Shown here: in pieces, positions 28,018 to 38,678 of the stretch
How the letters are laid out: each line of letters starts with the position of its first letter
Numbering within the stretch: position 1 is the stretch's first letter
Origin: Sphingomonas sp. 35-24ZXX
Lineage (GTDB): Bacteria; Pseudomonadota; Alphaproteobacteria; Sphingomonadales; Sphingomonadaceae
Direction: 5' to 3'
Length of the DNA: 64,000 bases
NCBI RefSeq assembly: GCF_000786215.1
Contig: NZ_JROG01000003.1
Location: forward strand, 558,001 to 622,000
Position numbers and translations under genes: made by a program
Notes under the pieces: model-generated
Seen by the model: the letters and a program-made list of their open reading frames with translations, nothing else
What the model was told of the DNA's origin: nothing
Database searches by the model: none

Positions 28018-28746
28018 TCAGCCCCGGAAATTGTCCTTGGCGGCGCGCCGTTCGGCCAGTTCGGCAGCCGATCCAGCGCGCATGAAGGGATTGGTGGCGC
28101 GTTCGAGCGCGATGGTCGTCGGCACGGTCGGCTCGCCGCGCGCGCGCATCGCCAGCACCTGCTCCATCCGCTCGGCCAGCGCCGTATTCTCAGGCTCCGC
28201 AACCAGAGCGTAGCGCCCGTTCGATTCGGTATATTCGTGCGCGCAATAAACCTGGGTTTCGCCGGGCAGCCTGGCCAGCCTGGTCATGTTGTCGAACATC
28301 TGTTCTGCCGTGCCTTCGAACAGCCTGCCGCAACCCATCGCAAACAGCGTGTCGCCGACGAAGATCGTCGATTCGCCGGGCAGATGATAGGCGATATGGC
28401 CACTGGTATGCGCGGGAACGTCTATCACCTCGGCACGAACCGATCCCAGGTGCACGCTGTCGCCGCCCTGGACGGTCACGTCCAGCGTCGCGATCCGGTC
28501 GCGCTCGGCCACCGGGCCGGTGATCGTGCAGCCCGTGGCAGCCTTGATGCCCGCATTGCCGCCGACATGATCGGGATGCCAGTGCGTGTTCCAGATCTGC
28601 GTGATCGTCCAGCCCCGCGCCGCTGCCGCCGCCAGCACGGGCTCGGCCTCGGCGGGGTCGATGACCACGGTCTCACCGCTGACCGGATCATGCGCCAGCC
28701 AGATATAATTGTCGGACAGGGCGGGGATGCGGACGATCTCTATCAT
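28018..28746 (-). CDS. gloB: Hydroxyacylglutathione hydrolase (glyoxalase II)
   Basis: Metallo-beta-lactamase-fold enzyme of 242 aa that hydrolyses S-D-lactoylglutathione. The binuclear site is [10 protein letters not shown], then [10 protein letters not shown], then [16 protein letters not shown] and HEYTESN. The C-terminal glutathione-binding part includes NPFMRAG. The ATG at 28746 matches the family N-terminus ([16 protein letters not shown]). It is transcribed from downstream of tRNA-Tyr on the same strand, 83 bp apart. Confidence 0.93.
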   Translation of the reverse strand: MIEIVRIPALSDNYIWLAHDPVSGETVVIDPAEAEPVLAAAAARGWTITQIWNTHWHPDHVGGNAGIKAATGCTITGPVAERDRIATLDVTVQGGDSVHLGSVRAEVIDVPAHTSGHIAYHLPGESTIFVGDTLFAMGCGRLFEGTAEQMFDNMTRLARLPGETQVYCAHEYTESNGRYALVAEPENTALAERMEQVLAMRARGEPTVPTTIALERATNPFMRAGSAAELAERRAAKDNFRG

Positions 28747-28829
28747 GCCCGCGTTGTGCCCAATCGCACCGGCCTTGCCAAGCGCGCAATCGCCCGGACG
28801 GGCCGTATCCGGTCTCAAGGGAAAAAGGG

Positions 28830-28915
28830 TGGTGGACAGGGCTGGATTCGAACCAGCGTACGCTCTCGCGGGCAGATTTACAGTCTGCTGCCATTAACCA
28901 CTCGGCCACCTGTCC
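28830..28915 (-). tRNA. tRNA-Tyr (anticodon GUA)
   Basis: A minus-strand 86-nt class II tRNA with a long variable arm (CCGCGAGAGCG). Acceptor GGACAGG pairs with CCTGTCC, followed by A and an encoded CCA. The anticodon loop CTGTAAA gives GUA, decoding UAU and UAC. Confidence 0.96.
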
Positions 28916-29073
28916 ACACATTCAAACCCTGTGCGCTGGCCCCTTGAAGGGGGCCGTTCTTGCCGAGAGGCGGTCCCTTGAACAATTCGCGCTTGCCTGT
29001 CAATGGCGTGAGGACGAAAAGCGAAACCAATCCACCACGGCGATCCGATCGCCCAAGAAAGATACGACAGACA

Positions 29074-29838
29074 ATGGCAAAACGCGGCGCACGCAACCGG
29101 AACCGCAAGGCTGGGCTGGAAGGCGGAAAGTTACCGCGATTCTGGGGCACCCATGCGGTCGAGGCCGCCTTCAACAATCCCGAACGGCAGATTCGCTGGA
29201 TTCGCGGCACCCGCGAAGCGCTTGCGCAGTTCGAACTGCCGGCAGGCGTTCCGGTGGAATTCGCCGATGTCGCCGACCTCGCCCGGCTGGTGGCGCGCGA
29301 TGCGCCGCATCAGGGCGTGGTGATCGAGGTCGAGCCGCTGGACGACATGCTGCTGGCCGATGTCCTGTCGGGCGATCCGATGCGGCCCATCGTGGTGCTC
29401 GACCAGGTCACCGATCCGCACAATGTCGGTGCTATCTTCCGGTCGGCGGCCGCCTTCGATGCCGCTGCGATCGTCACGCAGGACCGCCATGCACCGCCCG
29501 AATCGGGCACCGTCGCCAAGGCCGCGTCCGGCGCGCTCGAGGTCGTGCCCTGGGTGCGCGTCGTCAATCTGTCGCGCGCGCTCGAAGAGATTGCCGATGC
29601 CGGCTACTGGCGCATCGGGCTCGACGGCGATGCCAGCGACACTTTGGCCAAGGTCCTGGGCTCCGGGCCGATCGCGCTGGTGCTGGGCGCAGAAGGCGAA
29701 GGCTTGCGGCACAATGTCGCAGGCCATTGCGACGTGCTGGCGCGCCTGCCGATCAGCAGCGCGATGGAAAGCCTCAACGTGTCGAACGCGGCGGCGATTT
29801 CGCTGTACGCGATCCGGACGGACCGGGGCGAAGGCTGA
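29074..29838 (+). CDS. rlmB: 23S rRNA 2'-O-methyltransferase, RlmB/SpoU family
   Basis: TrmH/SpoU-type methyltransferase of 254 aa, probably acting on the Gm2251-equivalent of 23S rRNA. The N-terminal substrate-binding part holds FWGTHAVEAAFNNPERQIR. The C-terminal SPOUT knot carries motif 1 VLDQVTDPHNVGAIFRSAAAF, motif 2 LVLGAEGEGLR and motif 3 LPISSAMESLNVSNAAAISLY. The start at 29074 is the conserved one. The stop overlaps the next lipoprotein gene (TGATG). Confidence 0.92.
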   Translation: MAKRGARNRNRKAGLEGGKLPRFWGTHAVEAAFNNPERQIRWIRGTREALAQFELPAGVPVEFADVADLARLVARDAPHQGVVIEVEPLDDMLLADVLSGDPMRPIVVLDQVTDPHNVGAIFRSAAAFDAAAIVTQDRHAPPESGTVAKAASGALEVVPWVRVVNLSRALEEIADAGYWRIGLDGDASDTLAKVLGSGPIALVLGAEGEGLRHNVAGHCDVLARLPISSAMESLNVSNAAAISLYAIRTDRGEG

Positions 29839-30794
29839 TGCGGCGCGGGGGGGCTATCGCAGCACGCATATTGGCAGTGGCCGCAGCGGCGTGCCTGCTG
29901 ACCGGCTGCCTGCTGTCTCCCGGCAAGTTTGCTGCGGACATGACCGTGATGCGCCAGGGCGGCTTCACCTTTGCCTATCGCGGCGAGATCCACCTGCTGG
30001 GCCTCTCTCGCCTGGTGGCGATGGGTGCAGCGCTTGACGGCAAGGATACAGGCTTCACCCCCGGCCCCTGCTATGGCGAGCCTGCCGAAGTCGATGCCGC
30101 CGTGCTGAAGACCGCGCTGCTTCAGGAAGAAGAAGGCTGGGCCGAAGAGGCGCTGGAGCGCGAATGCACCGCTGCCGAGATCGAAAGCCAGAAGCAGGCC
30201 TGGGAAGACCAGCGCACCGCCAAGAAGGCTGAGGACGCGCGCAATATCGAGCTGTTCAAGGCCCTGCTCGGCGGGATCGACCCCAGCTCTCCCGACGCGA
30301 TCGACGAGTTCATTGTCCGCATCAAGAAGCAGAAGGGCTGGCGCGAGGTGGTCCACAAGGGCGATGGCCTGTTCGTGGTCGACTATGCCATCTCCGGACG
30401 GATCGACCAGGACTTCACCTTCCCGGTCATCGAGAAGGTGCAGGGCGTCACCCCGTTCATCGTGGCCTCGGCGCGCGCCAACAACGCCGTGCGGATCGAT
30501 GCCCCAGCCTTTGCCGCCGGCGGCAGCCAGAACGGTTTCGTCAATGGCAGCATGGGCGGCCTGCTGCCGATCATCCAGGCGCTGGGCGCCGCCGACAATA
30601 GCGAGGAAGGCAAGATGCTCGCCAGCCTGCCCCGCCCCGAAGGCACCTTCACGCTGCGCACCGATGGCGACATCCTCACCAACAATACCGAAGACGGCCC
30701 CACCGCCGACGGCGCCATGCGCGTGCTCGCATGGCAGATCACCTCCCGCACCGACCGCTCGCCAGAGGCGCTGATCATGCTGACCCCTGGCTAA
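29838..30794 (+). CDS. Lipoprotein, first of a tandem paralogous pair
   Basis: Exported lipoprotein of 318 aa with no recognised family. The signal peptide ends in the lipobox LLTGC followed by LLSPGKF. The middle has a charged helical segment (EEEGWAEEALERECTAAEIE). The C-terminus contains PEGTFTLRTDGDILTNNTED. The same three blocks (LLTGCLLSPGKF, a helical centre with ECT(S)AE, and the EGTFTL...DG.ILTNNTEDGPT end) occur in the next gene. The pair looks like a tandem duplication. The start overlaps rlmB by 1 nt. Confidence 0.75.
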   Translation: MRRGGAIAARILAVAAAACLLTGCLLSPGKFAADMTVMRQGGFTFAYRGEIHLLGLSRLVAMGAALDGKDTGFTPGPCYGEPAEVDAAVLKTALLQEEEGWAEEALERECTAAEIESQKQAWEDQRTAKKAEDARNIELFKALLGGIDPSSPDAIDEFIVRIKKQKGWREVVHKGDGLFVVDYAISGRIDQDFTFPVIEKVQGVTPFIVASARANNAVRIDAPAFAAGGSQNGFVNGSMGGLLPIIQALGAADNSEEGKMLASLPRPEGTFTLRTDGDILTNNTEDGPTADGAMRVLAWQITSRTDRSPEALIMLTPG

Positions 30795-30845
30795 TTGCTT
30801 ACCACTCTCGTCCATCCCGGGGTCGCGCCTGAAAGGACATTCCAG

Positions 30846-31643
30846 ATGAAAATGATCCGCCTGATCGCCGCGCTGGCAGCACCTTTGCTGCTCACCGGCT
30901 GCCTGCTTTCGCCTGGCAAGTTCACCTCGTCGCTCGATCTCAAGCGCGATGGCAGCTTTACCTTCACTTATGCCGGCGAGATCGTGGTGACCGACATGGC
31001 ACCGCCCCCTGCCGAATTCAGCGCCAGCCCGTGCTACCGCGAGGATAGCGGCGACGAACGCGAGTGCACATCTGCCGAGCTGGACCAGCAGCGCAAGGAT
31101 TTTGACGAGGCGCAGGCCGCCAACAAGGGCGAGGCCGGCATGCTGACCAGCGCGATGGGCGGCGAAAAGGCTGGCCTGGGCAGCGACGAAAGCATCGCCG
31201 AGCTGGTCGAGCAGCTCAAGAAGCAGGAGGGCTGGAAGAAGGTCAGCTATCGCGGCAACCGCATCATCGATGTCGAATATGCCATCACCGGCACCATCGC
31301 ACACGGCTTTGCCTTTCCGCTGGTCGATGGCGGCGCGGCGATCATGCCTTTCGTCACGCTGATCAAGCGCAAGGACGGCAGCGTGAAGGTGTCGGCGCCA
31401 GCCTATTCGGGCGGCGGCGCAGGCGGCGAGATGGCCAGCCTGGGCGCGATGGCGGCGGCAGGCGAAAAGACCCCCCAGCCCAAGCCCGAGGGCACCTTCA
31501 CTCTCACCACCGATGGCCGCATCCTCACCAACAATACCGAGGATGGACCGACGTCCGCCGCGGGCGTCTCGACGCTGACGTGGGTAGTCAACAGCCGGAT
31601 GGACAAGGGTCCCGAGGCGCTGATCGGCCTTGCTGGCCAATAG
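30846..31643 (+). CDS. Lipoprotein, second of a tandem paralogous pair
   Basis: Lipoprotein of 265 aa, paralogous to the preceding gene and 51 nt downstream. Shared features are the lipobox LLTGCLLSPGKF, the RDGSFTFTYAGEI stretch (GGFTFAYRGEI in the neighbour), ECTSAEL, VEYAITG (VDYAISG in the neighbour) and EGTFTLTTDGRILTNNTED. It is shorter in the centre and has a Gly-rich loop (PAYSGGGAGGEMASLG). Function unknown; probably anchored in the periplasm. Confidence 0.75.
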   Translation: MKMIRLIAALAAPLLLTGCLLSPGKFTSSLDLKRDGSFTFTYAGEIVVTDMAPPPAEFSASPCYREDSGDERECTSAELDQQRKDFDEAQAANKGEAGMLTSAMGGEKAGLGSDESIAELVEQLKKQEGWKKVSYRGNRIIDVEYAITGTIAHGFAFPLVDGGAAIMPFVTLIKRKDGSVKVSAPAYSGGGAGGEMASLGAMAAAGEKTPQPKPEGTFTLTTDGRILTNNTEDGPTSAAGVSTLTWVVNSRMDKGPEALIGLAGQ

Positions 31644-31665
31644 AGGCTCGGCTAGCGGTCTGCGC

Positions 31666-32298
31666 ATGAGCAGACCGCAAACCTTGACCCGGGCGCTGAT
31701 GGCGCTCGTCCTTCTGGCGACCAGCGGTTGCATCGAGCGCCCGGACGAGGAGCTGCTGCGCCCGCCGCCCGAGGTTGCCCGCGCGCTGGGCAAGTTGGGC
31801 TCGCAGACCGTGCAGTCCTCGCGCCGCCTTGCCACCGAGGCGCGCAAGGGATCCGAGCAGCTCGTCCGGCGCTCGTCGCGGCTGACCGGGCCAGTGCTGG
31901 CGCAGGCGATCCGGCATGCCGAGGCCCAGGCGTCGCGTGCTGGCGCTCGCCAGGTGCCAGAGCCGATGGCCAGGATCCTGGCCCCTTATTTTGCGCCGGA
32001 TCTTTTGAAGTCGGTGCGCTGGACGATCGGAACCGGGCGCGTTGACCTGGGCACCTTGCTGACCGAGAAATACATGGATGAAGGCGCGGTCGCGCTGAAC
32101 CGGCAGGTGGTGTTTTCCAGCGAGCGACTGACACGCAACGTGTGGATCTGGGCGCACGAGCTCGCGCATGTCGAACAATACAGACGGATGGGCATCAACC
32201 GCTTTGCAGCGGCCTATATCACCGACTGGCAGGCGATCGAGCGCGAGGCCACCGACCGCGCGAACAAGGTCACCGCAGCGATCCGCAAGGCCGGCTGA
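31666..32298 (+). CDS. Putative zincin-like lipoprotein (DUF4157-like)
   Basis: Lipoprotein of 210 aa with lipobox LATSGC (Cys22). A zinc-protease motif HELAHVEQYRRMG starts at His164, with a possible third ligand at Glu193 (AIEREA). This arrangement resembles DUF4157 proteins, which carry a HEL-type motif with VxQ. The N-terminal third is polar and helical. Function unknown; it follows the lipoprotein pair by 22 nt and may be in the same operon. The ATG at 31666 is preferred over an earlier start that would overlap the neighbour. Confidence 0.7.
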   Translation: MSRPQTLTRALMALVLLATSGCIERPDEELLRPPPEVARALGKLGSQTVQSSRRLATEARKGSEQLVRRSSRLTGPVLAQAIRHAEAQASRAGARQVPEPMARILAPYFAPDLLKSVRWTIGTGRVDLGTLLTEKYMDEGAVALNRQVVFSSERLTRNVWIWAHELAHVEQYRRMGINRFAAAYITDWQAIEREATDRANKVTAAIRKAG

Positions 32299-32306
32299 CC
32301 GCCAAC

Positions 32307-32337
32307 AAAAAAAAGGCGGCGCATGATGCGCCGCCTT
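32307..32337 (-). terminator. Rho-independent terminator of hup
   Basis: An 11-bp perfect inverted repeat, AAGGCGGCGCA and TGCGCCGCCTT, with a 3-nt loop (32313-32337). On the minus strand it is followed by a run of T (complement of A at 32307-32314), a canonical terminator. It may also stop plus-strand transcripts from the zincin-like gene, as both converge here. Confidence 0.85.
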
Positions 32338-32440
32338 CTTCTCGTCTCGTGGGCACTTCAACAGGGGAGGGTTGAATATGCGACCCCTGCCCGCTCAAAG
32401 CATGTGCCGTACCGCCGCAAAAGGGCGGCGGCCGTCTGGA

Positions 32441-32713
32441 TCAGTTGACCGCATCCTTGAGGCCCTTGCCGGCCTTGAACTTGGGCTGGGTCGACGCCTT
32501 GATTTCCATCTTCTCGCCCGTGCGCGGGTTGCGTCCGGTCGAAGCCTTGCGCTTGCTCACCGAAAAGGTCCCGAAACCGACCAGGCGAACTTCGCTGCCC
32601 TTGGCGAGCGCACCGCTGATCGAATCGAACACAGCTTCCACCGCCTTGCTGGCATCGGCCTTGGTAATACCGGCCTGTTCAGAAACAGCCGAAATGAGAT
32701 CATTCTTGTTCAT
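32441..32713 (-). CDS. hup: DNA-binding protein HU
   Basis: Histone-like HU protein of 90 aa. It starts MNKNDLISAVSEQAGITKADA. The DNA-binding arm includes GFGTFSVSKRKASTGRNPRTGE, ending in a short helix. It compacts and bends DNA in the nucleoid. AGGGGG lies upstream of the ATG. The gene is set between the hup promoter and a strong terminator, so it is monocistronic. Next to lon, as in many alphaproteobacteria. Confidence 0.95.
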   Translation of the reverse strand: MNKNDLISAVSEQAGITKADASKAVEAVFDSISGALAKGSEVRLVGFGTFSVSKRKASTGRNPRTGEKMEIKASTQPKFKAGKGLKDAVN

Positions 32714-32772
32714 GCCGTGGGAACCCCCTGATTTTTGTTGAACCTTGCTGAATCGCGGCTTTGAGGGGGTCG

Positions 32773-32801
32773 AGTTAGAACCAGATATTTCTCGCTGTCA
32801 A
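32773..32801 (-). promoter_or_regulatory. Putative housekeeping promoter of hup
   Basis: On the minus strand a perfect -35 TTGACA (32801-32796), 17-nt spacer and -10 CTAACT (32778-32773), about 60 nt before the hup start. The -10 is weak but the -35 and spacing fit a sigma-70 type promoter. Confidence 0.45.
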
Positions 32802-32899
32802 AGGGAAACGGGCGCATTTCCGGGCGTTTTGTCGCAATTTTACCGTAATGCGCCCGCTTCAGCCTTCAACCTGCTCATGCTGCATTGCACCAATACGGT

Positions 32900-35296
<2,397 letters not shown>

Positions 35297-35360
35297 GGTC
35301 AATTCGGTTCAATCCATCTGGGGTCTGGTTGCCGGTTCTCCGGCAACTTCTCACCGGCCT

Positions 35361-35389
35361 ATATGGTTGCCGGGTCTATCCGCGACAAG
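35361..35389 (-). promoter_or_regulatory. Possible heat-shock (RpoH-type) promoter of lon
   Basis: On the minus strand, CTTGTC at 35389-35384 and CCATAT at 35366-35361, with 17 nt between. This resembles the RpoH pattern CTTG(AAA)-N-CCCCATnT, about 65 nt before the lon start. lon is a known heat-shock gene in many bacteria. The match is partial. Confidence 0.4.
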
Positions 35390-35418
35390 CGATCCTGCAC
35401 CTGCCCAGGTTAACGCAT

Positions 35419-35754
35419 TCAGAACGGAAGCTTGAAACCGGCGGGCAGCGGCATGCCCTGCGCCATCTTGCTCATTTCTTCCTCGCTGGCGCGATCGGCC
35501 TTGGTGCGGGCGTCGTTGAACGCTGCTGCGATCAGATCTTCCAGCATCTGCTTGTCGGCGGGCACCATCAGGCTGTCGTCGATCGAAACGCCCAGGATCC
35601 GGCCCTTGGCGGTGGCGCGGACCTTGACCAGGCCGCCGCCGGCTGCGCCTTCGACCTCGATCGATTCCAGCTTGGCCTGCGCCTCGTTCATCTGGCGCTG
35701 AACGGTCTGGGCGGCTTCCTGAGCGGCAGCCATCATTTCTTCCATGCTTTTCAT
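35419..35754 (-). CDS. ybaB: YbaB/EbfC family nucleoid-associated protein
   Basis: Small DNA-binding protein of 111 aa of the YbaB/EbfC family, a dimeric tweezer-shaped nucleoid-associated protein. It shows VEGAAGGGLVKVRATAKGRILGVSIDDSL and an extended N-terminal helix rich in Met, Glu and Ala. The start overlaps dnaX by 4 nt (ATGA), an arrangement conserved in many bacteria. Confidence 0.93.
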   Translation of the reverse strand: MKSMEEMMAAAQEAAQTVQRQMNEAQAKLESIEVEGAAGGGLVKVRATAKGRILGVSIDDSLMVPADKQMLEDLIAAAFNDARTKADRASEEEMSKMAQGMPLPAGFKLPF

Positions 35755-37565
35755 GCCTTGGCACTCCGTGTTGGCAGGGTCTCGTCTCCATGTGGGGAGA
35801 TTTCCGCCGCAGTCCAGTCTATTTCCGCGTCAGGAAACGCAGCTTGCGTCGCCTTGACCAGCGGATGGTTCAAAATCTCGTCGCGCATCGCCGCTTCGGC
35901 GCGGCGCTCTTCCTCGGCCAGGGTTGGCAAGCCATCGCCCTCGCCGCGCTCCACCTGCCAGCGACGACCGGTGATGTCCGCCAGCGCCTCGCGCAGGAGC
36001 GGGACATAATCGTCGCGGCCGGTTGCAGACTGATAGATCAGTCGGTCTTCGCCCAGTTCGATCAGCCGCATGTCCGATTTGACCTGCGCGGCGATCAGCC
36101 ATTTGTTCGCATTGTCGAGCATGTCGACCAGGCCAGCGATGGTTCGTGGCGCGGCGGGGGCTGAGACATCGGGGGTGGCGTTGCTGGGCGCTGCCGGCGC
36201 GGCGTCCCATGGCGGAGATTCCTCGGTCGGGGCGTGCGGCACAGGCTGCGGCTCGGACGCTGCGGGAGCGGGAGCTGCCGCCGGCGCTGCCGGTGTATCG
36301 GCCAGGCGCCGTGCCAGCGTTCCGGGATCGGGCATCGTCGCGGCATAGAGCGCGCGCAGCAGCGCCATCTCACACGCCTCGCGCGGCACGGGCGCGCTTT
36401 CGATCTCGTCATGGCCCTTGAGCAGCAGCTGCCACAGCCGGTGCAGGCTGGCGTGGCCGAGCTTGCCCGCCCAATCGGCGAGCGCAGCGCGATCTTCCTC
36501 GCCGTGCACGGTGCGCACCCGCCCTGCGGACTTGTGCAGCGTGATCGCATGCACCATCGCCAGCAGCCCGCGCATCACGCTCAGCGGATCGACGCCCAGG
36601 CTGTGCTGCATGTCGAGATCGGCAAGCATCGCGTCGGCATCGCCCGCGATCAGATGGGCAAACAGCCGCCGCATGGCCCCGCGATCGGACAAGCCCAGCA
36701 TGCTGCGCACCTGTTCGGCGCGCACCGATGCGCCGCCCTCGGCAACTGCATCGGCGCCGAGGTCTGAATGCGCAATCGCCTGATCGAGGATCGACAGACC
36801 ATCGCGGACCGAACCTTCGGCCGCATCGGCGATCATCGCCAGCGCATCGGGCTCGGCCTCGACCGATTCCTTGACGCAGATCTCGGCAAAATGGCTGGCG
36901 AGCAGCTCCGACGGGATGCGCTTCAGGTCGAACCGCTGGCAGCGCGACAGCACCGTGATCGGCACCTTGTTCACTTCCGTTGTCGCGAACAGGAACTTCA
37001 CATGCGGTGGCGGCTCTTCCAGCGTCTTGAGCAGCCCGTTCCACGCCTGTTTGGAGAGCATGTGCGCTTCGTCGATGATGTACATCTTGTAGCGCGCGGA
37101 CACGGCGGCATAGCGCACCGCCTCGGTAATCTCGCGGACATCGTCGATGCCGGTATGGCTGGCGGCGTCCATCTCTATGATGTCGATATGGCGGCCCTCG
37201 GCGATCGCGATGCACGGTTCGCACACGCCGCAAGGCGCGATCGTCGGCCCGCCCTTCCCGTCGGGCCCGATGCAGTTGAGCGCCTTGGCGATCAGCCGCG
37301 CGGTCGAGGTCTTGCCCACCCCGCGCACCCCGGTCATCAGAAAGGCATGGGCCAGCCGCTCGCGGCGGATCGCGTTGCCCAGGGTCTGGACCATCGCATC
37401 CTGGCCGATCAGCTCGGCAAAGGTCTGCGGCCGGTACTTGCGGGCAAGCACGCGATAGGCCTGACCGGCAAGGGCGGAAGGTGCGGCGGCTGGCGGCAGA
37501 TCGAGCCCGAGACCGGGCATGTCGCTCGCGTCGCTATCCAGTTCGGGGGGCCGTGAATCGTCCAT
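35751..37565 (-). CDS. dnaX: DNA polymerase III subunits gamma/tau
   Basis: Clamp-loader ATPase of 604 aa. Domain I has the Walker A motif GVRGVGKTSTAR and the zinc-binding cysteines CGVCEPC. DEAHMLSKQAWNGLLKTLEEPP is the Walker B region. The C-terminal third has a Pro/Ala-rich linker (APAPAASEPQP) and then a tau-like domain. No run of six or more A or T is seen in the gene, so an A-rich frameshift site of the E. coli type is not evident; a separate gamma form, if made, would need another route. Overlaps ybaB and lies 95 nt after the SRP RNA gene. Confidence 0.95.
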   Translation of the reverse strand: MDDSRPPELDSDASDMPGLGLDLPPAAAPSALAGQAYRVLARKYRPQTFAELIGQDAMVQTLGNAIRRERLAHAFLMTGVRGVGKTSTARLIAKALNCIGPDGKGGPTIAPCGVCEPCIAIAEGRHIDIIEMDAASHTGIDDVREITEAVRYAAVSARYKMYIIDEAHMLSKQAWNGLLKTLEEPPPHVKFLFATTEVNKVPITVLSRCQRFDLKRIPSELLASHFAEICVKESVEAEPDALAMIADAAEGSVRDGLSILDQAIAHSDLGADAVAEGGASVRAEQVRSMLGLSDRGAMRRLFAHLIAGDADAMLADLDMQHSLGVDPLSVMRGLLAMVHAITLHKSAGRVRTVHGEEDRAALADWAGKLGHASLHRLWQLLLKGHDEIESAPVPREACEMALLRALYAATMPDPGTLARRLADTPAAPAAAPAPAASEPQPVPHAPTEESPPWDAAPAAPSNATPDVSAPAAPRTIAGLVDMLDNANKWLIAAQVKSDMRLIELGEDRLIYQSATGRDDYVPLLREALADITGRRWQVERGEGDGLPTLAEEERRAEAAMRDEILNHPLVKATQAAFPDAEIDWTAAEISPHGDETLPTRSAKA

Positions 37566-37660
37566 GGCGATGTGATTAGCCGCTGGCGCGCGCCGATGGA
37601 AACGAAACCGCCCGCCTGTTCAAAACAGGGCACACAGCGGCGCGCAGACATGAAGGGATG

Positions 37661-37751
37661 GTAGGAGCCGGACGACCCGCGGCGAAAATCGTTGTGGCTG
37701 CTTCCTTCCGGACCTGACCAGATTGGCGACGGCTACGTCCGCCCGACTCCC
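37661..37751 (-). ncRNA. ffs: Signal recognition particle RNA (4.5S type)
   Basis: Minus-strand small SRP RNA of about 91 nt. It contains the universal SRP core GGTCAGGTCCGGAAGGAAGC (37720-37701 region), which forms the asymmetric loop and GGAA tetraloop bound by Ffh. The ends pair: GGGAGTCGGGCGGAC near the 5' end with GTCGTCCGGCTCC near the 3' end. Its place just upstream of dnaX is a common arrangement. Exact 3' end is not certain. Confidence 0.92.
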
Positions 37752-37757
37752 GCTGCG

Positions 37758-37786
37758 CATATGGCGACAAGTTTTGCGGAAAGCAA
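37758..37786 (-). promoter_or_regulatory. Possible promoter of SRP RNA gene
   Basis: On the minus strand, TTGCTT at 37786-37781, a 17-nt spacer and CATATG at 37763-37758, 6 nt before the presumed 5' end of the RNA (37751). Position and spacing fit, but both hexamers match the consensus only partly. Confidence 0.3.
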
Positions 37787-37808
37787 GAACCGCTGAACGA
37801 CAACCCGA

Positions 37809-38678
37809 TCAGCGCACCACCGGAAGCACTGCGCGGGTGGCATCGGCGATGATCGCGCTGGCCGCATCGCCCTTGACCGTGGGCCGGTCGAGATAGACCG
37901 CCAGCGTGTAGCGCTTGCCTTTTTCCGAGGTGAAAACCGCAACATCGTTGAAGGCATTGCCGCAGCTGCCCGTCTTGTCGCCCGCGCTCCAGCCCTGCGG
38001 CAGGCCGCCACGAATCCGCTTGAGCCCGGTCGAGGTGTTCTCCATCCAGCGGTACAGCAGGCGCTGCTGCCCCAGCGGCAGAGCCTTGCCCAGCACCAGC
38101 CTGCGGCTTGTTTCGGCTATGGCTGACGGTGTGGTGGTATCGCGCGGATCGCCGACGGCATTCTCGTTCAGCTCGGGCTCGCGCCGGTCAAGCCGGGTCA
38201 CGGCATCGCCCTTGCCCTTCAGCCAGTTGGTGAAGCCCTGCGGTCCGCCCAGCCGATCGAGCAGCAGGTTGGCAGCGGCATTGTCGCTGAGCGAAACCGC
38301 CGCCGAAGCGGCTCCTTCGACCGTCACCGGTTCGGGCGGAGACTTGGCCCGCTGCGCCTCGACATAGGGGGCATAAGCGACCATGTCGGCATCGGTGACG
38401 GGCAGCGTATCGCCCATGGCCCATTGCCCCTCGGCGGCTTTTTCAAGCACCATCGCGGCGAGCGGCAGCTTGAAGGTCGAGCACATCGCGAAGCGCTCGT
38501 CATCACGATATCCGGCGACCTTGCGGCCAGCGTCATCGAGCAACGCGACCCCCAGCCTGCCACCGCTGCGCGCCTCGATCGCGGCAAGGTCGGTCTGAAA
38601 CGTGGGAGCAGGCGCTACGCTGGCGCAACCGCCCAGGGTGGCCGCTGCCAAGATGACCCAGGCCCGGCGCACCCTCAC
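37809..38678 (-). CDS. Class A beta-lactamase, lipoprotein, with carbapenemase-type cysteine pair
   Basis: Serine beta-lactamase of 289 aa. The catalytic motifs are complete: S67-TFK70 (CSTFK), SDN at 131-133, ELN-type omega loop with Glu167 (EPELN), and KTG at 235-237. Cys66 just before the nucleophile and Cys239 after KTGS are placed like the Cys69-Cys238 disulfide of KPC, NMC-A and SME carbapenemases. Ser238 and the Arg in KRIRGG (equivalents of 237 and 220) also fit. The signal peptide ends in a lipobox LGGC18, suggesting a membrane-anchored enzyme. Start is GTG at 38678, overlapping the ferredoxin stop by 4 nt. Confidence 0.9.
   Translation of the reverse strand: MRVRRAWVILAAATLGGCASVAPAPTFQTDLAAIEARSGGRLGVALLDDAGRKVAGYRDDERFAMCSTFKLPLAAMVLEKAAEGQWAMGDTLPVTDADMVAYAPYVEAQRAKSPPEPVTVEGAASAAVSLSDNAAANLLLDRLGGPQGFTNWLKGKGDAVTRLDRREPELNENAVGDPRDTTTPSAIAETSRRLVLGKALPLGQQRLLYRWMENTSTGLKRIRGGLPQGWSAGDKTGSCGNAFNDVAVFTSEKGKRYTLAVYLDRPTVKGDAASAIIADATRAVLPVVR

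Noticed and set aside
29604-31847. 747-residue open frame antisense to the tandem lipoproteins
   Set aside because: Mirror of two genes with clear signal peptides and lipoboxes on the other strand.
32412-32428. Inverted repeat CCGCC...GGCGG after hup
   Set aside because: Only 5 bp with no T-run; the strong terminator downstream explains the end of hup.
35751-37565. Programmed frameshift site in dnaX
   Set aside because: No A- or T-run of the slippery type was seen in the gene; nothing supports a short gamma form.
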